A stretch of DNA of 64,000 nt from NCBI GenBank assembly GCA_021234155.1, contig JAJEKV010000003.1, positions 6,758,413-6,822,412 on the forward strand, read 5' to 3'. The notes beneath the pieces are model-generated. The model was not told the origin of the DNA and made no database searches. It saw only the letters and a list, made by a program, of their open reading frames with translations. Each line of letters opens with the position of its first letter. Positions within the stretch are counted from its first letter, which is position 1. Shown here one piece after another: positions 34,902-45,080 of the stretch. The stretch is from Isoetes taiwanensis (taxonomy: Eukaryota > Streptophyta > Lycopodiopsida > Isoetales > Isoetaceae). Both the position numbers and the translations under genes were made by a program.

Positions 34902-37900
34902 TTAGTCCATGTCATCTACAATTGCTGGAAGTTGTGATAACAATGTCCCATGGACTTCATCTGGCAAGTGAAATGCTGTGCTTGCCCTCTTCAGCTTGTG
35001 TTTTACTTTCTTGAATGGGATTCGTACCCCAATCACAGATTCTGCAGGTACCAAAACATTCTTAGTAGGAAGCAGTTTATACTTATTGTGGCAGCCTGGG
35101 ATTAGTTCATAATATTGTCCTTCAATGACACTAGTACCAGCAGAGTATTCATTTCCATAGTCATCAATTGAATCTTCTTCCAATGCATGCTTTTCCCTGG
35201 TGCACATGAGAACATAGTATGAAACACCTTCCACATTGTCCGGTGTTTGCAAAAGACACAAATACATCCGAAACTCCTACAGTGTCATCTAAACCAGCCT
35301 CGTCTTCTGCATACAAAACATCCACATCATTTTCAGCTTCACCACGAGAGGCAATATGATATGTGGGCTCCAAACTTTTTAGAGACCATTCTCCGCAATG
35401 TTTAATGTTCTCACAATTCAACCAATTGAAGTTCATGCAAGCATCACAAAAGCACGAGAGTGGTCTGCATAGCAACTTTGTTGGATCTGCTTGGTTTATA
35501 GTTGACACAGAATGTATCTGCTGAGTACCAGGTAAAGTCTTGCAATTGAATGCTTGCTGCCTGTTCACATCTGTTTTTCCAACTTCCCAAAACACCCTTT
35601 CACAATCCGATTCCTTGGCCCTTAAAACTGCACAAGCTGTTGCTGCACCTATCACTGGCATGCCATTTTGTTTTCTCTGCTCGCTCTCAAGCCACAACTT
35701 TGCTATACCAGCCTCGCCATCATGTGTGCCTTTCCCATGGCCAGATCCAAAGAAATTCCATATCACTCGAATTTTATTTTCAACATGGTATCTACAGATT
35801 CCATACCATGCCCGTGCAGATTTGAATTGAGATGCACAACTATCCGACCACACATAATGAAGGTTTATGTGTCCACCTCCATTATTTTTAAACCACCCCA
35901 AATGTAATTGAAAACCATGTTGCACAAAATGAGTGTCATGCTTCCTGTCATCTGAAACATAGAAATGCACTGTTTTTTTAAGCTTACCTTCTATTTTCAT
36001 CATTGAAATATGGACCAAAATACTAATTTGATCAGGATTCCAATGCTCGGATTGCACTTACGTCCCTCGGTTTCAATGTGTGGTTCTCGCAAAGTCAACA
36101 ATGGACAACACACTATTATCAGGGAGTTTCTCAACACATCTTTTAAACTGTTTTGCTCTGCCGGTGTCTTTGTAAAGTTATGATCGTAAACTTAGCAAGC
36201 TGATTTTTCATGTTCTTTAACAAAACAGATGCTTTGTCATTCGATCAACTAATCTAAGCCTTACGGATGTACTTTTTTGGATGGCTCATTGACATATGCA
36301 TATACTTGCCGGTCGACATTCAATTCCATCTTCCTCGTTTGGACAGATGTCTAATTTCTTCACTCCACATTCATCACATTCACCTTTGATGCATTTTAGT
36401 TTATGCCATTCATCCGTCACATATTTCTATAAACCATTTGACCTCCACAAGATACTAACATTATCAAAAGTCTTCTTGTTTGCTTGACATACTCCATTGT
36501 TTTCTTTGGGATGCACGAGATTAATCGCAGCAAAGAATCGCAATTAACATGTAGGGATCTCCTCATATCATTGAAGGCCTTTTCAGACAGATCGCTTGCT
36601 CATGTTTGACACAACAACATGTGTTTCTCTCCTTCAATTTCCTTATGCAATCAGATTTCGATACTCGAACCGTCAAGGCTTAATTTTGGTATCGGGATTC
36701 GATATACAAACTGTTGATAAAGCTCAGACTGCAATAACAAAAGCATTAAAGACCATGTTAGCAAAATGATGTCGGCAACCAGATGCCAAGAGAGTATTGA
36801 ACTATACAATTGTACATTTAATGTATGTTCTATGTACATAAGGTGTCTATCCAACAGTTCCACTGATCTGTTACTGTACATCTAATGTACATCTAATGTA
36901 CATCAAAGACATCTAATGTATGTACGATAGCAGTTCCATCGACCATTATCGTACATCCAATGTACATCTAATGTACATCTAATTACAGTTCCAATATTAG
37001 TACATCACATTAATGTTACAATATTAGTACATCTAATGTACATATGTATGATTTGTTTGGCTTCATTACCTGAAAGTACACTCAAATGTAAAATGATGTA
37101 ATTTTGATATTCAAGTACATGTAAATGCAGCTGCATGGACATGTAAGTGTTAATGGATGTACATCTAAAAAGTACCTAATAGCACATCACTGCAAGATCT
37201 CTGCTATTATGTAAACAATGTAAAAATGTAAACAATGTAAAATGCAATACATTTTATGAAAACCATGTGTATTCATTAGCAGGTCACTCGGAACAGAACT
37301 AGAATGTACAGAAGAAAGTCATGAAAGAATTTTGGAAGAAAACATAATCTACAAAACTGAATTGATTCAATTACAAGAGCAAACCTGTGAGATATCAAGG
37401 TATTGTATTGCTTGTGTTTTCCTCTTCATGACATCTCTAACCTTTGGTGAAACTTTGGTATTATCAAGCCAAAATTCACGAACCTGACATTTGATTGAAT
37501 CATCGATTCTATTTGATCTTGGCATCCTTCCTGCCAAAGCCCATACATTTGCTCCACTTAATGACATTATCTTCCTTCTTGCTGCAGCTTTGGATAAATT
37601 TCTTGGCTGTATCTTTTGCAATTTTGAAGAAACATTCTTGTTTATATCTCCTTCTTTTCCAACAATCATTAATAACAGTGAATGTTTTGCAGCCAATTTA
37701 TCTTTGCTATTAGCAGACTTTACTTCTTGAAGCCCATCTTTCAAGTTTCTGATCATTGATTTCATAACAATAACTTCGGAAGGATTTCCAATTACAGGTT
37801 CGAAAAAAGAGAAAAGCCTGTCATCTTGCAACAAACGAGCACAAAAAACTAATCTTTGATTCGACTAAACGCGTTTGCCAAAGAATCGAGGATGCAATCC

Positions 37901-38046
37901 ACCGACCTGTCAACACGCTGCTTTATTTGTTTTGTGGCATAACACTGGCCAATGTCGGCATACCTGCGCTTAGAACCACCACTTCCATTGGAATTCTCAC
38001 CCTCCATGAACAGATTGAAATTGATTTGTATTTCTTGTAGATTCAA
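34902..38046 (-). pseudogene. Gene B: putative transposase of the nested transposon
   Basis: Reading leftward, the ATG is likely at 38,007 (MEGENSNGSGGSKRRYADIG) and a helical segment follows. An exon at about 37,850-37,389 (LLQDDRLFSFFEPVIGNPSE, KVSPKVRDVMKRK) ends at a CAG|GT donor. After an intron rich in ATGTACAT come TDEWHKLKCIKGECDECGVK (36,450-36,300) and ARTTH, then a long exon from 36,057. There I see QSEHWNPDQISILVHI, HYVWSDSCASQFKSARAW and IWNFFGSGHGKGTHDGEAG, then Cys-rich stretches and a C-terminal domain (ELIPGCHNKYKLLPTKNVLV) in a shifted frame ending at 34,902. The SD.C.SQFK...W.F...HGKG..DG pattern is shared with widespread uncharacterised, transposon-associated eukaryotic proteins and may be a DDE-type core. 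At least one frameshift (about 35,265) and two stops near 36,060-36,080 are present. Confidence 0.65.
36800..37200. repeat. ATGTACATCTA cluster in a gene B intron
   Basis: Repeated GTACATCTAATGTACATC motifs, several back to back (36,880-36,910, 36,950-37,040). Same core as the gene A intron cluster. Confidence 0.8.
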
Positions 38047-38302
38047 TTGTTATGTGTTTGCTTCTGGAATTCGTTCGGTGTTCGTCCTGTGAAAGGGGGG
38101 AATTTCGGAAAGGGAGGGACAGATCCATTCGAATTGGTTCGGTGGTTCGGTGGTTAACCAAGAATTTCGGGGGCACTGTCAGGGATGATCTTGCAATCAT
38201 TGCAAACCTGACACAAAACGACAAACCAGAGTATCTTGATGCACATCTAAAATGTACCCCAAAAAAGCACAAATTCGTCCTTCAATTCAGTACGATGTAC
38301 GT

Positions 38303-38324
38303 ACACCCTTTCATGCTTTTACCC
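38303..38324 (-). repeat. Right terminal inverted repeat of the nested transposon
   Basis: Exact reverse complement of 27,887-27,908. Flanked on the outside by CTTT (38,325-38,328). Confidence 0.92.
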
Positions 38325-38666
38325 CTTTTCATGAACTGCTTGTCGAACAACTTTGGGTCCGGCCTAGTTGGCAATTCTCCATTGCTATCCTTAAGCTTGC
38401 CTCTTGTCCAGAGAGCTCAGATCTCAGTCCATTTTACCCAGATCGCCTCACTGCTGAGAATGAGGTCATATTGGTTAGATAGAGATTCCCTGCCCTTTCT
38501 TGGTGTTCTCTTCTTTTTCTCATCTTCATCATTCCAGAAGAACATATCTGCATAGTTTCTCGAAGGTCTTCCACTTATCTGAGGAAGCCCTGTTTCCTTT
38601 AGGCCGCTGAGGACAACCCAATGCCTTCCACTGTTGCCGAGCGTGTATGATCTGGTCAGGATATGG
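38325..38666 (-). pseudogene. Gene C, exon right of the transposon
   Basis: After a TTTATTTATTGCAG acceptor (about 38,667) the minus strand encodes PDQIIHARQQWKALGCPQRP and SSDKWKTFEKLC. A one-base frame change leads to ADMFFWNDEDEKKKRTPRKG and SNQYDLILSSEAIWVKWTEI, then after further lesions GELPTRPDPKLFDKQFMKR, where the transposon cuts in. The sense resumes at 27,886. Unrecognised helical, charged region between the ParB-like and HAD parts. Confidence 0.6.
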
Positions 38667-38784
38667 ACTGCAATAAATAAATGGAACTATGTCAGAATAG
38701 TTATTTTAATAATCTATGGGAAGAGAACATACAGAGGGTTTAAAATTCCCCATTCCAAGGAAACCCCTGCATAGCAGTAAATTT

Positions 38785-39135
38785 AAAATTTTGAGTATTC
38801 TCGACTCCCAAGTCGAGAATACCCAGAGGAAGACAAAAAACAGAGAGTGAGTCGAGAAAGTCCCCAACTGCAAGGAGGCCTCTGTAAAGTAGGAAATTAT
38901 AAATTCTGGGTATTCCCGATCGCGAGTCGAGAATACCCAGAGGAAGACAAATAAAAGAGGGTGTGGGGCCTTTCTCGACTCGCGAGTTGAGAAAGTTCTC
39001 AAGTGGAAGGAGGCACATGTATAGCAGTAAATTATAAATTCTGGGCATTCTCGACTCGCGAGTCGAGAATACCCAGAGGAAGATAGAAAATACAGGATGC
39101 GGGGTCTTTCTCGACTCGGGAGTTGAGAATTGCCC
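38785..39135. repeat. Tandem array (~138-bp unit) with two palindromes per unit, in a gene C intron
   Basis: AAATTATAAATTCTGGGTATTC..palindrome..GAATACCCAGAGGAAGA recurs at about 38,770, 38,895 and 39,030. A second palindrome sits roughly 60 bp further on (38,968 and 39,105; a half copy near 38,850). The first palindrome of each unit has extra private arms CTGGGTA/TACCCAG. The array is inside the intron between the exons ending at about 39,158 and starting at 38,666. Confidence 0.88.
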
Positions 39136-39157
39136 TGGTGCAGGGATAGTAATGTAC

Positions 39158-39807
39158 CTTATGTAGCTGGCACTTGCTGTTGTTGTATTCTGACAGTGGT
39201 TAATGCTAGTGAGCTCGATGGGTGGTGTATCCGCTGAGAGAACTCTGCACTCCTGTTTGGAATTATATCGATCCTTTAATCCTCTCTGGGATCTCCTTTT
39301 CTGTCTGCAACACTTATGCTGCCCTCATTGAATGCTGACTATCCACAACCCAAAATCTCACATCTTTGCCCTTCAGGTCTTCCTCAGTGCTCCACCTGAA
39401 AAACTCACCTGTAGCTCTGCAGAATGGTATAACGTCCGCATGCATTGGATCCACAACAGGATGATGCACCATAAGGTTCAGAATCTCTAGCATGTGAACT
39501 GGATTAAATTCCCTGTGGTTGAAGAGGACTGCATCGCTAATGCAAACCTTCAACCGTCCTATGTCCAACAGCAATTTGTGGCCAATCCCCAGTGGATAAA
39601 ACTGAGCCAAACACTCCATCTTTTGCGTCCGAAAGCTCGAGTCGATTGGTTGTTTCCTTGTTGAGCATATTTTAACGTCGAGATACTCTCGGGGTTGAGA
39701 GATGCTGAACAAGGGAGCAACCAATCAGAGTAACTCGCGAACAACTCCATGTTTTGGTAGTTTTGGTTGTAATGCATTCCCCTGTGGTTAGTCGCAGAGG
39801 TCTCCAC
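39158..39807 (-). pseudogene. Gene C, 5' part: ParB/DGQHR-like domain
   Basis: Begins near MHYNQNYQNMELFASYSDW (about 39,775), changes frame once, then runs YLDVKICSTRKQPIDSSFRT, MECLAQFYPLG, GRLKVCISDAVLFNHREFN, VVDPMHADVIPFCRATGEFF and KGKDVRFWVVDSQHSMRAA. The last stretch has the form of the (I/V)DGQHR signature of ParB/DndB-like nuclease-fold proteins (here DSQHS). After a stop at 39,314 and a frame change it continues CRVLSADTPPIELTSINHC to a donor at AAG|GTACAT (about 39,158). In ParB-like relatives this domain binds or cuts DNA or binds nucleotide; activity here is unknowable. The start of a decayed multi-domain gene that ends at 25,717. Confidence 0.6.
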
Positions 39808-40500
39808 TCAGTCTGAGCCCCTCCCGTTTCGCAATATTCGACGAATGGTTCGAAGGAGAGTGGCTCAGACTGGGTAGAGGCACCTGCGACTCGACACTAG
39901 AGAATGCACTAGAGCTTGGGCAGATCAAGGGCGGATGTGGGATAAGGAGTCTGCATTGCTGTGTGTAAAACTCGAGGGCCTTCTCGACTCGCGAGTCGAG
40001 AAAGCCCCCAGCCCTCCTTGCAGTTCAAATGCATTCCCATGTGGCTAATCGCAGAGGCCTCCACCTAGTCTGAGCCCCTCCCTTTCGTAATATTCGAGGA
40101 ATATGGTTCGAAGGAGAGTGGCTCTGACTGGATAGAGGCACCTGCGACTCGACACTAGAGAATGCACTAGAGCTTGGGCAGTTCTAGGGCGAATGTAGGA
40201 TACGAAGTCCGCATTGCTGTGTGTAAGACTCGAGGGCCTTATCGACCCGCAAGTCGAGAAAGCCCCCAGCCCTCCTTAGGGATGCAGTTCAAATGCATTC
40301 CCCTGTGGCTAGTTGCACAAACCTCCACCCAGTCCGAGCTCCACCCCTTCGCAATATTCGAGGAAGATTGTTCGAAGGAGAGTGGCTCTAACTGGGCAGA
40401 GGCACCTGCGACTTGGCACTGGAGAATGCACTAGAGCTTGGGCAGGTCAAGGGATGAGGGTCTTCTCGACTCGCGAGTTGAGAAAGCCCTCAGCCCTCCT
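39775..40500. repeat. Three-copy tandem array (~250-bp unit) with a CTCGACTCG palindrome in each
   Basis: Units start at CATTCCCCTGTGGTTAGT (about 39,773), 40,030 and 40,290. Each has CTCC.CCCAGTC.GAGC, ATATTCGA.GAA, GAGAGTGGCTC, GCACCTGCGACTCG, and the palindrome followed by AAGCCCCCAGCCCTCCTT (39,981-40,010; 40,236-40,270; 40,464-40,500). A unit-internal pair, CTCAGTCTGAGCC and GGCTCAGACTGGG, is also inverted. Confidence 0.88.
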
Positions 40501-40554
40501 TATGGTCCTCTCAACTCGACTGTCTAGTATACGACCACCAAGACTGAGCTCCTA

Positions 40555-40815
40555 TCCTCAAAGGCACAGGAGCAGAGGGATCCAGTCTGGATGGTTGCAT
40601 TCTCGACTCGTGTTTCGAGAACAAGAGGAGTAGACTAGCGTTGGTTGGCCGATGCATTCTCGACTCACGAGTCGAGAATAGCGAGTCGAGAATAGGAGTC
40701 GAGAATAGGAGTGTTGGCTGGCTGAGGCATTCTCGACTCACGAGCCGAGAATAGCGAGTCGAGAATAGGAGCGTTGGCTGGCTGAGGCATTCTCGACTCG
40801 CGAGTCGAGATTACA
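40555..40815. repeat. Clustered palindromes and half-palindromes
   Basis: GCATTCTCGACTC..GAGAATAG recurs at about 40,600, 40,655, 40,728 and 40,788, with extra half copies (GCGAGTCGAGAATAGGAG) between them. The local unit is GTTGGCTGGCTGAGGCATTC. Confidence 0.88.
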
Positions 40816-41693
40816 GGGTGTAGATTGCAGGGAGGATGTATATTGTGTTAGAGAGGTCTGTACAATGCTCTAAATCTTCACAGTTCAATTATGTGTTAGA
40901 AATGCTATGTGCGATGAAACATTTATAGTTGTTTCTTTTGTGTACATGCTTGCTCTGCAATTTTTTCCTTCTATCACCTGTCTTTGGAGGATTCCTAGTC
41001 GGCAATCTCGGTTGCTTGTTTCTATTCGTAGTTATGGTTAAATGGCAACAGTGAGATATTCAACTAAATAATACAAACAAAGAATACGGAACTGGTTCCA
41101 AAAAAAAAAAAAAAAAAAAAAAAAAAATAATGAACCTGGTCCTAACACGATCTGAATAAAACAAGATAACATAAGGAAGGAACATACCTGGCAGATTTGC
41201 TGGAAGAAGACGCAGCTTCTATGTCTAATTCCTTGCTCACACATGCACTTGCAAATCGAGAATAGGGGTTTGTCGGGCTAAAAATTGTATCAGGGGATAG
41301 TAAGATCCTCTAAATACTATAAAAGAAAGAAGTAAGTAAGAATACTAAAGCATATGGAAATAACAAGATCAATGGTAAAAATAGTGCTAAAAACTTACTA
41401 AAAAGAACTTCACTTTCTTCTTAGACAATAGCCCATGTCTACTTCGGCGCTGGATGCGTCACGATCCGCCGACCAGGTGGCTGTCATAAGAATAAGTCGT
41501 AGAGATGTTCGTCGCTCGATCGCCCGACAGGAATAGAAGAAACAAAAGAGGACAAAACAGAGGAGGATGAATCGGTCGGAGTCGAGGAAGGGGAAGAGTG
41601 CAGTTATTTCTGGCTGCATCCTCGATCCTTGAAAAAGTGCCTTAATGAATGTCTGGCACATACAGGCCATGTCATGCATGACGTGGGTGTGCG

Positions 41694-41721
41694 AACTGCT
41701 GACGTGGCCACGTCAGCAGTT
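41694..41721. promoter_or_regulatory. 28-bp perfect palindrome containing TGACGTGG/CCACGTCA
   Basis: The half-site AACTGCTGACGTGG is followed by its exact complement. TGACGTGG and CCACGTCA are core binding sites of plant bZIP factors (ER-stress UPRE and G-box-like). A perfect double site is notable, but there is no gene next to it that I can name, so the regulatory role is inference. Confidence 0.5.
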
Positions 41722-41875
41722 GCTAAGGAATTGGCACGTGGCCACAAGAATATATTATGGTTCTATGGTGTATGATGTGTTATAGTTTTAATATTTTGGC
41801 CACGACAGCAGTTGCTGAGGAATTGGCACGTGGCCACAAGAATATATTATAGTTCTATGGTGTATGATGTGTTAT
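41706..41875 (+). repeat. 92-bp direct duplication with CACGTG
   Basis: GGCCACG.CAGCAGTTGCT.A and AATTGGCACGTGGCCACAAG recur with a 92-bp offset (41,706 and 41,798). Few substitutions separate the copies. Confidence 0.9.
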
Positions 41876-43597
41876 CACTCATATATAATTCAGTTTGGTT
41901 TTCTGTTTGAGGCTATTTTGTTTGATGTTATTTTGTTTGAAGCATTATGGTAGTGATACGTGTATATTTTGTTTGAAACATCGTGAAGCTGACACGTGGT
42001 TCCCCTTTTCTTGCTCTGCACTCAAGCATTGCGCTGCAACAAAGACTCCGTCCCTTGTTTCTTGCTATGCAAGCAATCCGGGCTTTGGAGTATGCTTCTT
42101 CAAGGGCTTCTTCAGCTGTCTCCGGTGCATCTATGATTGTCTCTGCTGCAGGTTGTTAAAAAATATGCTTTTCTTACAGCAACAGCCCCAACACAAACAA
42201 AAAATTTAAAGCTGCCCAACTCATGAATCAGAGCAGTTGGTAGTGCCAGAATAGCATTACAGAATCCCCAAATGCAGAGAGTTTTTATCGCCACGTAATC
42301 CGCCCAACAAGATTCGTCCCAAAAACAGAGAAATTTATCGCCCAGAAGTGGCATTAATCCCCCCACGAAGACCCAAAACAGAGAAACTAGTCTGTGCTAG
42401 AATAGAAGAGATTAATCCGAAAAACTACCCAAGTACAGCTTAATCCGACTAAAATAAAGGCATTTGTCAACCCAAAACTGGAGCTGGCAGAGAATAGCAG
42501 AGATTGATCAGACTAGTGCCCACAAAAACAAAGGAATTTGGGGATGTCGTAGTAGCACAGCGCCCACGAAACAGATAGATTTGGCTATGGTGCCAGAATA
42601 GCAGAGTTGATGGGCGGATTTGGCCATGACAGACAGTGCCGGAATAGCAAGTTCTTTCAAAAGCTTGCCTTCAAATGCAGAGTGGCCATTACATCAGAAC
42701 AAGACCCAGATTGCTTGATTGCTACATAAATCCTTTGTTTATTTTTTTGAACAGAGGTGCTCCAATTCCAAAGCATGGCTAAATTTATAACTGAGAAACG
42801 GTTTCACAATTCGGTTGCAGGCTTGCACGCATGGATTGGCTGTAGGCATGGATGAAACAGGTAAATTTTTGTATTAAGATTCCGGCTACAATGTTTTATG
42901 TAGGCCTAGTTCTAAATTTTTAATGTTTCTCCATTTCTTCAGGATTCAAATCTGTACGATAATCTCTGTCAGCACTGCAGTTCATCGCTGTCGGATTTAC
43001 TGATGAACGTAGAATTTGGTGGGATCCATAAAGCTGGACTTTTTGCCAAAATAAACGACTATCTCCTCCATAGCCAGATCTCGCACTTTCAAATTTGAAT
43101 TTTTCTTGCTTTTGAATCCTCTGTTCTACCAGCTCGTTCTACCAGCTCGCTCCAGAACTGAATTCTTCGCAGATTTTTTGAAGCTGAAGAAGAGGCCGAA
43201 ACAGAGTCCCTGTTTTGCCAATCATGGCAAATCGCATCCAAGAGAATGCATTGGTTGTTAGACAAACGCGTGAGTTCATGACTGGGATCCTAGAGAGTGT
43301 GAAATTATTCAAGAAATCTGATGTTGCGTTGGGATGGTCATGAATAATTTCTAGATTTTCTAGATGGAAGCCAACCGATCGAACTGAGCACATCCTTCTG
43401 GAATAAATTGCCGCTGTAGTATGCAATGTCGAAAAAAAAACCAAGTGCATCCTGTACCCACCAATTGTTTTCCATGCGTGTAGACAAATTCCAGTCTTGA
43501 ACTCACGCTTAATGTAGGGGGCAATATGTTATGGTTAGCATGCTTCTATGGGCCTTCTATAGTGCGAGCACTGAACACAGGGCAAAAAGAAAAAAGT

Positions 43598-43614
43598 GCA
43601 GGTTCAAATCCTGC
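43598..43614 (+). other. tRNA-like T-arm with perfect B-box (possible SINE or tRNA relic)
   Basis: GCAGGTTCAAATCCTGC forms a five-pair stem with a seven-base loop, and GGTTCAAATCC fits the internal promoter B-box. No convincing acceptor, D-arm or anticodon arm lies 70-75 bases upstream, so it is not a working tRNA gene. Confidence 0.35.
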
Positions 43615-43644
43615 ATGTTCTAGCATGTATAGATGAGTAACGTT

Positions 43645-43666
43645 CGCGGCGGCCTTGGCCGCCGCG
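43645..43666. repeat. GC-rich hairpin
   Basis: CGCGGCGGCC, TT, GGCCGCCGCG: ten perfect pairs in otherwise AT-rich DNA, 30 bp after the tRNA-like arm. Confidence 0.8.
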
Positions 43667-43805
43667 ATAAGTTTCTTGTAGTTTTAATATTTTATGGTTT
43701 AATGTTATGACATTGTTGTAAGTTAGTCTTTTACGTGTAGCAATATTTAAACCTACGTGCCTTATTTTAAGAAAAAATAACGCGTGGCTCCTCAAAAAAT
43801 AGCAG

Positions 43806-44411
43806 TCAAGAAAAACACACACGTTGAAAAAGTTCGCTAAAAACAACAGTGAAAAAAAGGACACGTTGACCAATTGTGCAAATCCGGATAAATTGGCCAC
43901 GTGGTCTTTTGGGGCCATTTTGGTGTTGTTTTTGGCATAAATCAACACATAAAAACAACAGTGGATAAAAAATGGGGTCAGTGTGGATGAAATAATTACA
44001 GATTAAGCCTCCGTTGGGTATAAAAATATCCATTAAATAGTACGCCAAGTTCATGCTAAATTTGTATTTGTTGACTGCACCTCCATTCAGGCCAACTTGC
44101 TTATATTCCAGTTCCTTATTCGCAATCCTCCTCGGATATATGGATGTTGGATGTAAGATCATCGATCCTTTGGTAATTGTCCAACTTTTCCTTTTCTGTG
44201 AAAGTATAGGTTCAGGAAGCTTTTGGGAGCCACACTTGTGTGCTTTATACACTGCATCTGCTACTTTATTTATGATCACATAAGTGATCATTGTTATGCC
44301 ACTACTAATATAACTGTTCTTAGCAGGCGTCCCATCTACAAGCATTCCATGACTTACATTCATATTGGCCTCAATTTGAGTAGTGGCTTGTAGGATCTTG
44401 GGATATCCCAT
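43806..44411 (-). CDS. Open frame of doubtful coding value
   Basis: 201 codons without recognised domains. The first half (HGMLVDGTPAKNSYISSG, VINKVADAVYKAHKCG) looks somewhat protein-like; the second half is low in information. It may be a decayed transposon fragment. The sequence from here to 45,080 holds no other candidate. Confidence 0.2.
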   Translation of the reverse strand: MGYPKILQATTQIEANMNVSHGMLVDGTPAKNSYISSGITMITYVIINKVADAVYKAHKCGSQKLPEPILSQKRKSWTITKGSMILHPTSIYPRRIANKELEYKQVGLNGGAVNKYKFSMNLAYYLMDIFIPNGGLICNYFIHTDPIFYPLLFLCVDLCQKQHQNGPKRPRGQFIRICTIGQRVLFFTVVFSELFQRVCFS

Positions 44412-45080
44412 TGCTGGATCTGACAGGAGGTGATGTATTCTTCAATGGTTTGCTTTCATCCAAACTTTGTGAAGGTAATGACCTTCTATCCCGGCGGCAT
44501 AATGAATAGTGGTCCTTCATTCTTTTCTTCTTCTTTAGTATGTTCTTTATGCCTATGATCGACCCCCTTTACCCTGGCCCTTGAATGGTGTTGCTTATTA
44601 ATTCCAACATTACTAATCAATTGTACACCCTCTTGGTCTCTTCCAAATTAATGTCATGTGACTTATGATATAGCAGTCCACGTTCCAATGTTGATTTCAA
44701 ATTCCCCTATGTCTTTTCACCCGTATCTCATTGGGGTTGATGATTTAATGTCATCATACACCTTAGAACTAGTAGTCATTAGGTTGTTCTGTAATGACGT
44801 CATGTCGTTGTAGTGTCATTACAAATGACTTGGCATACTCATATAAGTCATAGTCATGTCTTATTTTAGAGAGTGAGCCTTCTTGAGAATTGTAAGTACC
44901 TAGAGTCATCAGGGCGCCTGTTTTCATTTTGTAATTCTTCCTAAATATCCACGTCTCGTATAACACGGGCATTTATTTTTCTGCTACCCTGGCTTGTATT
45001 GATGTTCTAGCCCTATGTGTCCTAAATTACAACTCTGCATAACCCATTGGGTTCAATTCTGCCTAATCCAAGCAAGGATC

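Larger units (their letters stand above)
27887..38324. mobile_element. Nested 10.4-kb TIR DNA transposon with RING-Ulp1-HAD gene and transposase-like gene
   Basis: Bounded by perfect 22-bp inverted repeats and a CTTT duplication. The insertion splits an exon of gene C: the minus strand reads ...DPKLFDKQFMKR up to the right edge and continues IQGLMEKEMLDL from the left edge, in frame once one CTTT is removed. Inside, from the left, are about 0.5 kb of subterminal sequence, a 19-bp minisatellite, gene A (+), an intergenic palindrome, gene B (-), and a short right subterminal region. ATGTACAT motifs recur throughout. TIRs beginning GGG with a 4-bp target duplication exclude hAT, MULE, CACTA, Harbinger and mariner. 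Superfamilies with 4-bp duplications (for example Sola) remain possible, but I do not assign it. Confidence 0.9.
40860..43590. other. Non-coding stretch with an A-tract and a duplicated G-box segment
   Basis: A poly(A) run lies at about 41,100-41,127. Open frames here have no motifs. Apart from the palindrome and direct repeat listed separately, I see nothing supportable. Confidence 0.4.

Noticed and set aside
38052-38555. 167-codon plus-strand frame near the right end of the transposon
   Set aside because: It crosses the right terminal repeat and the transposon edge into gene C exon sequence, so it cannot be a real gene.
43500-43625. Complete tRNA gene
   Set aside because: Only the T-arm/B-box is convincing; no matching acceptor strand, D-arm or anticodon loop upstream.
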